Shown here: in pieces, positions 1 to 12,100 of the stretch
Position numbering within the stretch: position 1 is the stretch's first letter
How the letters are laid out: every line of letters begins with the position of its first letter
NCBI GenBank assembly: GCA_013399855.1
Contig: VXAY01002924.1
Location: 1 to 64,000, forward strand
From: Oxyruncus cristatus
Lineage: Eukaryota; Chordata; Aves; Passeriformes; Cotingidae
Length of the DNA: 64,000 bases
Direction of reading: 5' to 3'
Program-made: the position numbers and the translations under genes
Notes under the pieces: generated by a model
What the model saw: the letters and a program-made list of their open reading frames with translations, nothing else
Database searches by the model: none
Told to the model about the DNA's origin: nothing

Positions 1-81
1 TATTCTCCAAGAAATATTTGGCTGCATTTCAAATTACGCAAACCGCTTTTGTTCCATACTTGTCTTTTATATTTCTAAGTC

Positions 82-1156
82 TGTGGTGTGTTGACCCTGG
101 CTGGATGCCAGGTGCCCACGAAAGTCTGCCTGTCAATCCCCTCCTTGACTGAACAGGAGAAAGAAAATGTATCAAAAGTTTCCTGGGTCGAGATAAGGAC
201 CGGGAGAGATCATTCACCAATTACTCTCATAGGGAAAACTTAAGGAAACTAGTTTTATTTATTACAAATCAAATCTAGAGTAAGATAATGAGAAATGAAA
301 CCAAATCTTAAAAACACCCTCCCCTCACTCCAGGCTTCCTCCAAGCCTTAAACTTTACTCCCGAATCTCTACTTTGTACCTCCAGAAATACAGGGGGTTG
401 GAGAATTGAGACTGCAGCCAGTTCATCTCACATTGTCTCTGCTGCTGCTTCCTCCTCAGGGAGAGGACTGTCACACTCTTCCCCTGCTCCAGCATGGTGT
501 CCCTCTGACAGGAGACAGTCCTCTACCAACTTCTCCAAGGTGGGTCCTTCTCATGGGCTGCAGTTCTTCACAAACTGCACCAATGTGAGTCCCTCCCACG
601 AGGTGCAGTCCTTCAGGAATAGGCTGCTCCAACATGGGTCCCCCGCAGGGTCACAAGCCCTGCCAGGAAATCTGCTCCAGCATGGGCTCCTCTCTCCAAG
701 GATCCAGAGGTTCTACCAGGAGCCTGATCCAGCATGGGCTTTCCACAGGGTCACAGCCTCCTTCAGGCATCCACTTGCTCTGGCCTGGGTTCCACTGTGG
801 ACAGCGATGGCTGTAGTCTGCACTGTGAGCTGCAGGGGAATCTCTGCTTCAGCAGCTAGAGCACTTTCTTCCCTTCCTTCTTCCCTGACTTTGGTGTCTG
901 CAGGACTGTTTCTCTCACATATTCTCACTCTTCTCCAGCTGCTGCTGTGCAACATTTTTTTTCCCCTTTTTAAATCTGTTATCTCAGAGGCACTACAAGT
1001 GCTGCTTGTGGCCTTGGCCCTGGTCAGCAGGAGGTCCAGTTTGAGACAGCTGACCTTGGTTCCATCAAACACAGGGGAAGCTTCTCACAGCTTCTCAGAG
1101 AAGCTACCCTAGTAGCCCCCTCTGCTACCAAAACCTTGCCAGGCAAATCCAATACA
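82..1156 (-). mobile_element. Solo LTR of an avian endogenous retrovirus, nearly full length
   Basis: The segment is bounded by TG (82) and CA (1156) and closely resembles a roughly 1 kb LTR common in bird genomes, remembered rather than searched. Natural orientation is minus. Read that way it begins TGTATTGGATTTGCC, runs through a TTTTGGTAGCAG stretch and a block of repeated 'CCCATG..GGAGCAG' motifs, has AATAAA signals (plus-strand TTTATT at 254-259 and 258-263), and ends with the GGTCAACACACCACA side at 82. The flanking five bases are aagtc (77-81) and aattc (1157-1161), one mismatch apart, consistent with an aged target-site duplication. No primer-binding site or retroviral gene lies beyond either end, so it is a solo LTR left by recombination. 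Open frames inside it (540-1112 plus, 713-1072 minus) are by-products of its higher GC content. LTR identity is fairly certain; the exact subfamily is not. Confidence 0.88.
487..740. repeat. Degenerate 45-52 bp tandem motif array inside the LTR
   Basis: A core resembling ctccagcatgg recurs at 487, 533, 578, 627, 675 and 727, with spacings of 46, 45, 49, 48 and 52 bp. Each core is followed by a gggtcc-type stretch and a 'gctgcagtcctt' or 'ggtcacag' stretch. This is internal repetition of the LTR and not an independent satellite. It has drifted, so no two units are identical. Confidence 0.75.
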
Positions 1157-3284
1157 AATTCTCAATTTAAATTAATTTATAAATGTTATTGAAGATTTAT
1201 TATCCCATTTTTTTAAACAATATATGGATGTGCTGAATTTGTAAGTATTTATCACTTTTTTATCTCTCCAGAGTTCAATAGGTCATTTATTATATTTTCA
1301 GTATGTACTCTTTAAGAAAATGTATCTTTTCTTGTTTAAGGTAATATGAGATGATAGTGAGAACAAACTAATTTTATTGTCATGAAAGTTGAACTATTGC
1401 AAGTACTTTATAGCTGCAAATGTCTATGTTTAATTAGTTTATATTTCATATAGCAATAAAACGTGCTTTACTGTAAAATATTTTCTAAAAATATTAAAAA
1501 TTAGCTGTTTATGGCCTTTTTAATACAAAGCAAGCTTGGATGTGCAATATATCTATGAACATTTGCTCCTTCGCTTTTGCGATGCAAAAATTGCATTGAG
1601 TAATCAACTTCTGGCTTTGAATTTTGATGCTGTGGTTGCTTTTCTAAAATCCCACTGATCATAATCAATTTTCTTCACAACTTTTAATAATGCTACTTAG
1701 TAGTACAGTAAGTGACAGGTTAGCTAACTTTCCTAATGGCCTAGAAGGATTAGGTAATCTGCACATGTTCTATTTTAAGTACTTTTTTTCCTCTTGGCGA
1801 GCTATTTCTACCACCTTACTTTGATACCTCATTCATTTTTTTCAGTAATCTAATTTAGTTACCCTCATCTGATATGCAAACTATGTTATATTTTGCAACA
1901 TTTTTCTTTTATATATTCATGAGAAATCTTTCTTACTTTTTTTTACCCTTTCATTAAGTCCTAGTGGACTGTACATACTGTGTGTCAATAATATTAGATT
2001 ACTTCAAAATATGATTTCATAATTGTTCAGAATTTTTGTTTCAGTCATTGGTTTGGGAGCTGTGTGCACTGTTACAGCTGAAACAAAGTGTCTAGGCAGC
2101 ACCAGGAAAATGAAATTTAGAGGAACAAACAAGGGAGGAGGTTGCAGCTCCCAGGAACTCTCCATGAAGGTTTGAATGATGCTTGGAACAAAAGCAATGT
2201 CTGCATGAACATGCTGGTAGCACAAAAAGGAAACAGTTATGAGTCTAGAACTCATTAGATACAGAGATTTGCTTCAAGCAGAAGGCGGACTTTAGAATTC
2301 AGCAGATATTAACATTTGATAAGGAAGGCTGTAGGAAAGATTCAAAGTGCATCTGGAAATTATAAACTTGTCTGGTTCTGCACATGAACATATGTATTGC
2401 GTGTTCTGCATTCAGACTCATGAAATATTACAAAACTATTGAACATAAGAAAGATTAAGTTGATTCAAATGAGCAGAAACTGAGGATAAAAAAATGACTG
2501 CTGCTTTTTTAAAAAGGGGAAAAAAACCCAAAAACAAAAACAAAACTTTTTTTTCCTCTTTACAATTTTGGTATTGGAATTGACTGAAAATGCCAACCTT
2601 TGGAATATTATTCCTGTGTACTTACACTATTTCATAGCTTTCTTCTCCATACTTTTTTTAGGCAAGTAAAGCACAGTTAGTCACTAGAAACAGAATGCCC
2701 GCATCAGCTGAACCTGAGCTTCAAGGAAGGGCTACAACACAGGAAAGAAAATGAGGAGACACCACTTGCAGTATACTGATAAAAAAAGAGACAAATGTTG
2801 AAACTTTCTCTACTCCTGTTGGGTGTTTTACACCAGATGGAACTAAAGAAGAGACAACTGCAGCCTGACAGTATCATTTAAATCTGCATTTCTATTGCTC
2901 TGCTATGAACTGATCTGTGGTGTGTCCTTATCATCTTACTGGCCACTGCAGTTGTATTCGAGTCTGGCATTGAAACTCTCCTAGATGTTGCAGTTAAGAT
3001 GGTAACCATACTGTGGGCCTCATCTGAATAACAAAAATAAACCCAGTTAATGAGTAGTAGTAAAGCCTAAAGGCTTTAATGCTGGGAATAATTTACAGCA
3101 TAAGCCAATTAATGTTGCCAAATGCCATATGACTTCCCCAGGGTGTGTGCCTAGGGAACTGCAGTAGCTCCAACCTTTTGTATATCTCTCCTCTGCCTGA
3201 TTAATTTCAGTCTATTTCATACAGTTTCTTTAAAAGTGACCATTTTTACTCTAAATCCACTGTTATTCACAGCAGGTAGATTGT

Positions 3285-3322
3285 GTCCCCTGTCTTAGAT
3301 TTCGTCCCCTGTCTTAGATTTC
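3285..3322. repeat. Tandem duplication, 19 bp x 2
   Basis: The 19-mer gtcccctgtcttagatttc occurs at 3285-3303 and again, identically, at 3304-3322. There is no sequence drift between copies, so the duplication is recent or was produced by replication slippage. Confidence 0.95.
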
Positions 3323-3848
3323 AGACGTCATTGACGTTTGCCTTTTGTTTTCACTGGACACACGTGCACATGGTTATGTACGCACCAAGCTGCAGCACAA
3401 ATCAGCCTTTAAAGATCGAGGCCTTTAAATGTCTCCAAAACTGTAGACCTGAAGCTTTTCTTAGACCTTTTAGGATGTGAATTTTCAGCCTGTTCTAGTA
3501 CTAAGTGGTAAGTATAGTGGGAGGAACAAAGACTTTTCAGTGCTGTGCAGGGAGTGGAAGTTCAAACTTGGGACTTGCACTGAAAGATGTCCCCATGTGA
3601 TGCCCATGCCAGGAGGTACCTAACCTTTCACTCTGTGAACCTGGGGCAAATGGATGAAATTTTATCCATACTGCTATCTTGTTACATTACCAAAATAAAC
3701 CAGTGTGCAGTTTTCAGGCTTCAAAACTCCCCTTGAACCATGTAGTTCTGTTCTGAGAGTATTTCTACTACAAAGGACTTCTCTACATTCCTGACAAGAT
3801 TTAGTCAAGCAGTAGAACTGTGAATCTCTGAACAACCCTGCATCTTCC

Positions 3849-3886
3849 AACCCATAATTTAATTCCCAACCCATAATTTAATTCCC
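3849..3886. repeat. Tandem duplication, 19 bp x 2
   Basis: The 19-mer aacccataatttaattccc occurs at 3849-3867 and 3868-3886 with no difference. It is unrelated in sequence to the 19-bp duplication about 560 bp upstream but has the same unit length. Confidence 0.95.
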
Positions 3887-5125
3887 ACAGCATAACTTGA
3901 TACTTGATCACACTTCTATGTGTACTTACATGCCCTCCATAGGAGTTTGTACGATAGTGCTATTAGGGACAGATTTCACTTTTCAAGCTTCACATTTCCA
4001 GTTCAATCATTTCATGGTTTTCCCGTTCCTTTCAGAGTCATAGGCAGCTTTCCTTTAAACAGCACTCTTTGAGGGCCCTTGACTCCTAATGGTGAAAACT
4101 GCTGGTCTGTGACAACATGATTTCTGGGTGGGACGGGATTCTGGATCCATCACCTTTTCACAGGAGAGTTCATGCATTTCACATTAAGCAGCAAAAGAGG
4201 TCTTGAAGTGAATCTCTCATCCAGTGAGTAGTGTACACACATTTCAGATGTCATACAAGCGCTGTATTCAGCTTGCTAATTAGACTCCTCATTTTGTCCC
4301 TTCGCCTTCCTTCTGGCCCTTTGGCAAAACAGTTTTTAAAAACAGTCTGGTAAGAATTAAATCGGTGTTAGGAGAACTTTTTCTGAAAATAGCCTTTGCT
4401 CCCTTCTGCCTGGAGAGACTTGGTTAAAGGCAAGCAATGTGTTAAATGACAATTCAAAAATTAATGATATGTGAACTCTACTCTGGGACAGCCAGAGTAT
4501 TTGGATTAGAATTGGTGTTAGCCTCCAGCAAATCTCCGTAGAAACTCTGCTGTAGTCTCTTGACTCCCCCTCTTCTTTGTTAGAGTGTACTTTGTCCATT
4601 TATCCTCTTTCCTGAAATATGTTTTTTTAACAGAGTGTGCCAAAGAAGTCATGTGAATAGCAAAGAAGCACAAAAGAAGTGTTGAAAGGTGGGAGAAAAA
4701 AATGTATGAAATTTGTCTAGTTTTTCTCACCCAATTAAGAGTCTGTTATGCAGTCTGCATATGCTGCCTGTGGCATTTCCCAATCCTCTCTAAAGATTTT
4801 GAACCAGACTACTTTTGAGAAGAGGCTGAGAGATTGTGGTTTGGTAAATGTGAAAAAGGGTCTGCAGAGGATGGGGTCTTTTTTCTTTCTGCTACTACTC
4901 AATGACCAGCTATAGCGAAGGGGCAGAGACATTGACTGAAGGTGCACCCTGAAAGTCTGAGATGTAGCAGGCACCTACTTCAGCAAAGAACATTTTAATT
5001 ATATGCAACAAAAAATTTTCTCAGTTTTGCTCAAATCATTTTCCCAGAGTTTTTTTGGAACATCCCCCTTTGAAGAGATTGTAAACTCAACTGGAAAAGG
5101 AAATGACTAGCTACAACTGATTTTT

Positions 5126-5200
5126 ACTTTGGCCCTACGTTGGGTAGGAGTTTGGATCAGATGAGCTTCATAGGTCCCCTCATTTCAACCTCAATTACTC
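5126..5200 (+). mobile_element. CR1 LINE 3' tail fragment
   Basis: The order actttggccct..., gtaggag, ttggatcagatgagctt, ataggtcccct and tttcaacctcaatta follows the 3' untranslated end of CR1 retrotransposons (typically '...GGAGGTTGGACTAGATGACCTCC.GAGGTCCCTTCCAACCTCAA...'). The terminal 8-bp microsatellite is eroded to a T-rich run. CR1 copies are usually 5' truncated, and this one keeps only about 75 bp, well diverged. It has no coding capacity. Confidence 0.7.
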
Positions 5201-8049
5201 TTTTTTTTCAATAATTTATCAGTAGATCCTATGTCTGAGATATGATTAGAAACAAGGAATATATTTATCAAATCATGTTCCCATTTCATACTTTCTATCT
5301 GGTTTTTAACTTTCTCTTTTATTTATTCTGCAACTCTGACATTTGTGGTACAACACTGTTGGGAAAAACACCTTTCTTGACCTGTCAAAATTATTTGCTT
5401 GATTGCTTAAAACTATTCCTTTGTCTCCATAAGAATAATGGAAATGTTTTAAAGATATGGCATTTCCTATGAAAATACCAATTATAAAGTGAAATAAAAG
5501 CATTTACAAGAATCGAGATAAATAATTAGGAAAAAAACCTACATAAAAGAAATTTTGCAGGCTTACCACACCTGAATGCTTTGCCTCTGTATAAATTTTT
5601 TATCATTATCAGATCAACCTGATGTGCTCTCCACACTGTTAAGAAGGTTTCTTACCTTACTAGAAGACTCCAGTGGTATGAAGATCAAAGAGCTAATGAT
5701 CATTATCATACCCAGCTGTGGTTACAGTACTTCCAGAGAACAGTACGTAGTACTTAATCGTGTAGGGCATGCAGCCCCTGTGGTTCTCAGGTATTTCCCA
5801 CTATGACACTCAGTGCTCAAGCACATCTTAATTTCACCATGACTTTAAATATTTGCATTGATTTTTATGTATCGTAGCACTGTCTCAAGTGTAATGTTAT
5901 TTGAACAAGTTTGGATAACATTCTTTGTCTATTTTTCAGAATGATAATAGATGGAAAATTGTTGTTCTTTGTCCTGTAATGACAGACTCTGCTTAACTTT
6001 TTAGTGTGCAAAAATTATACAAACGCTACACTCTGGAAGAGAGACTTGTATCCTGTGCCGTAGTCTGCATAAATATGTATGAATTTAACAACTTAAAAAA
6101 TTAAACTTTGCTTTCACATGATTAGAGAAAGTAAAATACCCTAAAGTTCCCACCCTCTTGGGCCAGATCAGGTTTTTATCTGCTGTAAGACCTTTGTGCC
6201 ACAGTGGAGTGTAGGTCAGTCTGGGTGGGCAGGGCTCGTGCCAGCAGCATGGCTCTTTGCCCAGTCAGAGCAGCACAAAGGAAATTCCACATCTGACTGA
6301 GGGGGAAGATAGAAAAATAAATGTATCTTCTCAAAGAAAAGGCAGATGTTAAAGAATATATTCTGCAATTAAAAATAAACAAATTCCTATGTATAAAAGG
6401 TCTTCACTGACCACCACGGTGGCCTTCCTGGTTTATCAATTTTGCTTTGACATGAAATCTAGATTTCATGAGCCTACATGAACTACCTCTGTATCCCATT
6501 GTGCGACTTATAACATTTTTGCAATCAAATTAATTGGGACTCCTAAACCTATTTTGAGGTACAAAGAGTCCTGACTTTATTTTTCCGTTTGGACTATAAA
6601 GTTTTATGTTAGCTAATTGCCATAGCTTGGTCACCCAGCCTTTTCACTTAGTCCTTACTTGCATATATTTTAGAATCTTAAAATGTTTTTCTAACCTAAA
6701 ATATACCTATATTTATCATATTTAATATAAAAAAATCAATGTCTCATGAGGTGTTTGTTTTTTTTTTTTTACTGCAAACACTTTTCCATAATCATTACGT
6801 GTGTTTACCAGTTCACAAATAAAATATGTTATATACTTTCTGGTCCATGTTTGTTTGCTACAAATGAGTTTTTTAACCTGCTGAACCCAGTACCTCATTT
6901 GTAAGTGATTGTCAACTCACAGGATTATAGTGATTTGTTTTAAGCAGAAGATTGGTGTATTATTAGAATATGAAAGTTTTCTAATTTTCTACAGGCTAAA
7001 CCTTTCTATGAGCAGTTGCAAGTGAAAATGAGAATAGCTCTGAAATCGTTAAACCAAAAAAATGAACTGCAGAAAAAGGTCAAGATTTGTTGCTGAAGTA
7101 CAAGCACTTCCTTCCAGAAAACAAGCCGGTTTTGTTCTTGTTAGGAAGGTCATGTTGCCAATTCATTTCATCTAACTTTAAGAAACTGCTTTTAAAACAC
7201 TCAGTTTATTAGATTTAGGGCTTTGAGCTGATATAGATTGTTGTGGCACCAGCAAACCTCTGGACTTACGTCAGCTTTGGATCCGGTGCTTAATTTCTTT
7301 TTTTTTTCTGTGTCTTACCACATAAATAAAAGTGGTTATGACAAGATTTCTTCTCACAGGATTTTGCAGGTCATGGATGGAGTCACCAGCAACAGGAACT
7401 CACTGAAATAATTTGCAGGTTCTTGTGTAACAGGATATGCTGCTATGTTCTTCCCATTCCCAAAAGGCAGCAATACAGTCCTGATGACAATAGAAGATGA
7501 TCTACATGTGGCCCTTTAAGGGATCCTGCCTGACATAAACGTCCAGTATGGACTGGTAAGAATTATACACACCTCCCTGACCACCTGTGTCTCCTCCCCA
7601 TCTGCTTCCTCCCTCTAGGAGGTGCAAAATGCAAAACCAATCTGAATTTCCTGTAGGAAAGGATCAAACCTGAAACTTAATTTGGCTTCCAAATTTTTGG
7701 AAGTAGATCAAATAAGAAAGTGAACAAGTCATTGTGTGTGTGTTGAATCCAAGGGTGCAGCCGTTCTGACTCAAAGCCTGGTGTCTTTGCAGCCCCCCTG
7801 GGTGACCTGGGCTCAGTCTGATTGCAGAGACAAGTAAGGTTTGAGAAGGTGCTGGGCTGGAGCCACCAAATGGCAGGTAAGATGTTCCATGGCCACAGGT
7901 GCTGAGGCTATAACAGCTGGCATCTCTAGAATTCACACCCCCTGATATGAAGAAATAAAAAACAATGGAAAAAAGTGATTAGGGGGAACCTATGGTGGCT
8001 AACTCAGCAAGACCAAGGCTCAGCCTTCTTTAGTCTGAAGCAAAGGCTC
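5201..8049. other. Non-coding stretch without a recognisable gene
   Basis: AT-rich with T-runs (6757-6770, 7299-7308). Open frames are at most 90 codons (7664-7936, minus) and show no domain. A somewhat more GC-rich part from about 7500 may already belong to the retroviral element whose LTR-like segment starts near 8050, but no boundary is visible. Confidence 0.55.
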
Positions 8050-8594
8050 ACCAATCTGTCGCTGACTGAGAATTGCCTGCAGAAATGTTTCGTCCAGTGT
8101 GAGGAACATACCAGTGCTTAGCCTGGCACTGTGTTTGTCTTGGCCATCTATTGCATGCATTACCCCCCGATAAATCACTGCTGGGCTCTCTGTGCTGTGC
8201 CCAGATTGCTTGTAAAGTCTCTCTGCATATGGTAAAATGTGCCTGGACCAAGGTGACTCACGAGGGAGAGAAATGTGTCCTATTGGCGTAAAGATTCCTG
8301 TTGACTTCAGTGTTTGCATTTCACTATAAATATTTTAATTATTGATAAAATAATTATAAGGAGGGAAGGGGGAGATACAATTAATGGGAAGGGACAAAGG
8401 AGAGGGGAGGAAGGGAGAAAAGCAAAGCAGAAATGTCTCTGAACTTCACCTGAAGCACAGGTTGTTAATATGATACTGTACTCAAGCCAAGGGTGTCTTG
8501 AGGCGGGAGCAGAGATCTCCATCACATGCAGGTTACTGAGACCTCTATAGTGCTCCACAGATTACCCAGCAGCCCTACTGACGCAGAGTGGCCA
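8050..8594 (+). mobile_element. Probable 5' LTR of an endogenous retrovirus (left edge uncertain)
   Basis: The segment ends gtggcca at 8594 (CA terminus) and is followed after one base by a primer-binding-site-like sequence, so it would be a 5' LTR read left to right. At least seven CpG dinucleotides lie between 8057 and 8583 in otherwise CpG-poor DNA, as expected for inserted sequence not yet fully decayed. A TATAAATA-like box lies at 8324-8334, and a purine-rich run covers 8360-8430. I could not place the TG start or a target-site duplication, and the family was not recognised directly. The call depends mainly on the junction at 8594-8613. Confidence 0.45.
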
Positions 8595-8595
8595 T

Positions 8596-8613
8596 TTGTG
8601 CCCAACATGTGGC
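8596..8613 (+). other. Candidate retroviral primer-binding site (tRNA-Lys type)
   Basis: The 18 bases ttgtgcccaacatgtggc match the lysine primer-binding site TGGCGCCCAACGTGGGGC at 14 of 18 positions, including an unbroken GCCCAAC, and sit one base after a CA-ended LTR-like segment. This is where reverse transcription is primed in a provirus. The following 150 bp (gaaggggttcactg onward) would be leader sequence. No gag, pol or env frame follows, so only the 5' edge of a provirus would remain. Confidence 0.5.
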
Positions 8614-11600
8614 ATGAAGGGGTTCACTGACTCCTTCAAATACAGTCTCCCCTGAGGTTCACACTAGAGTTGAGAACAGAGGAAGGAAAACAGGAAAAGA
8701 GCAGAGTTTGGGATAGAGAAGTAAAAGGGCAAAGGAAAGAAAAGCAACCTGCCCTAAAAAGTGAGATAGTCATCCCACAGTGGAACAGAGGTAGGACAAT
8801 TTTGATTTAGTAACATTTTTCTTGGTATATTTTCTTGGTTTTCTTCCCTAGGTAGATATAGAGAGATATTACAGATGAGGTGATTATCAGGTAAAATGTT
8901 AATCTTTAGTATTCCATATCTTAAATGTTAAACTTGGCTTGAAGTATAAAGTTTCTTTTTTTTCCTATGACTGCCATAGATGAAACACTGATCAAAGAAA
9001 ATTATACACTGATCAAAAATAAATCTTCCTTGTAATGGACCTGAGTGTATTTTCTTTCAATACTGAGGGAAATTCTGTGTACAATATGACATGAAACAGA
9101 TCATTCCATTTCTTCTGCTACAAACCTCCATGGAGCATGGAAAATCTCAGATACATCTCATTAGGTTTTCTGCATGTGGGTCTCTAATTATAAAGTGCCA
9201 TAATTGATCATTTTCCTTTTCAAATTAATTTATAACATAAGAAGATTTGATTGCGGAAATGTACAAAAGGAATACTTTGGTTTGACCTTACAGCTTGTTC
9301 CAGCTCCTTGGCTGGTATCCATCAGGATCATTAAAATCAATTAAGGAGTTAAGTACAGGACATCTATTGTTCTGCCCTAGAATCAATAGACCCTTTCAAA
9401 TCTCCTATAATTCTAAGGATCACAGCAGACAGTTTAAAGAATTACTCTTTTGTAGAATCATAGGTTCTAATCCTGCATATGATGATTTTGTTAGCTTTAC
9501 TTGCCTCTTTAAAGGCAAACACATACACTTTTGGAGATTGGAAATATAGCATGATCTTTAGAAGTGGTATGCAATCCACATTCCATCTCTGATAACGCAG
9601 ACATGCTGACTGAAAACTAAAGTATAGTGCATCTCTTTGCTACAATCAATTTAATTGAAATTGCTGAATATTCATCCTGCTAATGGCTGGTCATTTGTAG
9701 CTGCAGCTATATTTAGAAAAAGAAAATAGAGATATTTGTATCTAAGTAACAAAGATGTGGCCCACGTCATAGCTCCATGTCTGGATCAGCTAGTGGCAGT
9801 CATTGCTGCAAATGAAATAAGAAACATGGGGAAGAGCAGACTAACACTGTCCTTAAGGCCCAGAAGCTAAACTATTGCAATAATTAATTGTAGCCAGAAA
9901 TAAGCTTGACTTGTTCGGTGAAAGAGGATTATTTCACAGGAAGCGCCTTTTCTTGCAGAAACTGTAAACTCAGAGCTGGGGCAGTGCTCACTCTTATTTG
10001 TGTAGCACCTCATAAATGGGACTGATAGGGGTATCAGTGCTAATGCTGGGTATATGTTAAATGACTTTTATTTTATATACATATATATATAATGCTTTTT
10101 ATTATTTAGTGGCTATTGCTGGGCTTTGGAGGAGCTGGTGCTAAATATAATGTGTTTCAATCACAGTGAAATATTACAGACCAGATAGTCATACTGAAAA
10201 TTAAGTATGAATGGAATATAATACCACACACCTTATTTATTACCAAGTTTAATACATGTGAAGGAGAAAGAAATGAGGAAAGAAAATTCTCTAAAATCAA
10301 TGCCTATTGTTACATTCACACCTGATTTGTGGGCTCAGAGGAAGCACATCTTACATATATAAAGACAAGAATTTATTGCTCGTATAATCAAAACTGACAA
10401 AGTCTAATAGTTTTTCATCCACATCTAATTGTTGTGGAAAACGAAAGACGAATAGAATTAGCAATGGTATGTGCACATCTTATTTTCTACCCCTTTTTTC
10501 TGTGATTGCATTCCCCTGTTCCCTGCTCTGGCAATGGGAAGTGTTATGGCAAGCTCTGAGCACCTGGAGTCCTTTACCTGGAGGAACATCGTGTTTGTGT
10601 TGATGCTTTCACCTCACTTGGCATCCTTCTTATATGTTTACTATCATGCTTTCATACCTGACTCTTTCCCAATTGGTCTGTTGCTCCATGTTATGTCCAA
10701 GCTTATTGCATATGGTATCTTTTTTCTATGCTACATATTTCTGTGTGTTCTCTTTTGCACACCCAGGTCTGCATTTCTTTCACTGGCCGTGGCTGAGCAG
10801 TTTGTAGCCTTGTAGTCTCTAGCACCAGCTTCTTCCCCATCTCATCATGCAGCTGCATTTGGCGCCTCCACTCCTCAAGGCTGCTGTCTCACCAACCTGT
10901 GGTTCCATATGTGACATCGTTGTGTTTAGAGTTATCAGATCATGATGGCATGATACGAATACAGAATAAAGGAAAACAAATTAGCTGTAGACAACATGCA
11001 ATTATGAATTATGTTGTTACAGCTAAACCACATTAAAGCAAAGCTTCTGGCAGGTCAATAATAGTTCAGACAGAGCAGGCATGACAATCCTCAGACTTGA
11101 GGCCTTTGCAAACACGGTAGAATGCTTATGGCCACTTGCTAGCAACGACAATACCATATCGTAGGCCTGCAGGGTAACACTATTTTCTACATGTAAATTC
11201 AGCAGTAAAGCTTATAAAATTAATATTTTCTTCATCTGATAAAACTTAGTTCAGCATTAATACATTGTCAGCCTGCAGTGAGAAATAATCACTCATTTTT
11301 TTCTGCTAAAAAACCAACTCACATCTGTTTCCATATTCAGTCAGAGGACTCCTAGGCAGTGATTACTGCATAATGTGTAATAAACTGTCAGAGATGTCTA
11401 CATCAAAAAAGTGAGTAAAATATGAGTAAATAAACTTTATAATGTGACTTCTGGCTTACTTACATATAAGACTAAACATAAACATGATACATCTCATAGT
11501 CCATAGTACCATCTGTATTTGTTATCATCCACAGTCTAGGGTAATTTGAAAGAACTTTCTAATTTGTGGGAAGAAGTGTTAAATTTCTACACTGACAATG

Positions 11601-12100
11601 TGAAGACAGTAAAAATTATACTGCTTTTCTTAAATCAGTAGGTTATGCCTGTTCCTCTTTGCACCTGAAGTTCTCAATCTAATGCCCCATCAGACTGCAG
11701 TCAGCTTTGCTGCCATCTGGGCAGAGGTAAAGGTGAGTTTCTCTTCCACCTGTAGACACTTGGTCAAGCAGGGACAGGAGGGACACCCAGGATTAGGCAG
11801 TGGGAAGGGAAAATCGCAGGGCATCCTCTCCATTGACACTAGTCTCTGGGGGTTACAGGGAGAGATCCCCTCTTCTTTGGTCACAGGTAAAGGTACAAAC
11901 ACTACGCTTATGGCAGGCTCACAGCAAGGATGGCAAGAAGTTGCAAGGATCTCTACTGTGGCCCTTGTGAAGAAGCAGGACTCTGTGCCCCTGAGCTGTG
12001 CCCCCAGGCTTCAGTGTTGGCGTGCCCACTGAGGGCTTCTCCACCCTTTTCTTACAAGCAGCTTTCAATGCCTTTCTTCCCTAGGTGAGCCCCAGGAACA
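8614..12100. other. Non-coding stretch; possible viral leader at its start, otherwise nothing recognised
   Basis: The first 150 bp may be retroviral leader. The remainder is AT-rich, with a short (TA)n run near 10078-10095. A 114-codon frame at 10471-10815 (plus) is hydrophobic but has no recognised domain, no splice context and no conserved motif. A locally GC-richer patch from 11650 to 12180 contains a splice-like segment, described under findings. No repeat family was recognised. Confidence 0.5.

Larger units (their letters stand above)
1157..5125. other. Non-coding stretch without a recognisable gene
   Basis: AT-rich sequence with homopolymer runs (for example near 2510-2560) and only short open frames (up to about 83 codons at 2004-2255, minus) that lack coding character. 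Two short exact tandem duplications are listed separately. No CR1, LTR or gene signature was recognised. A faint MIR-like string near 3632-3650 was judged too short to call. Confidence 0.6.

Noticed and set aside
540..1112. 190-codon plus-strand frame and the opposing 119-codon frame (713-1072)
   Set aside because: Both lie in the GC-richer LTR, which is non-coding; the frames reflect composition and the internal repeats.
3600..3660. String like the MIR 'CTGTGTGACCTTGGGCAA' core
   Set aside because: The isolated match is too short and lacks supporting flanks.
10471..10815. 114-codon hydrophobic plus-strand frame that could suggest a membrane protein
   Set aside because: T-rich DNA automatically encodes Phe/Leu-rich strings. 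No family, signal or splice context was recognised.
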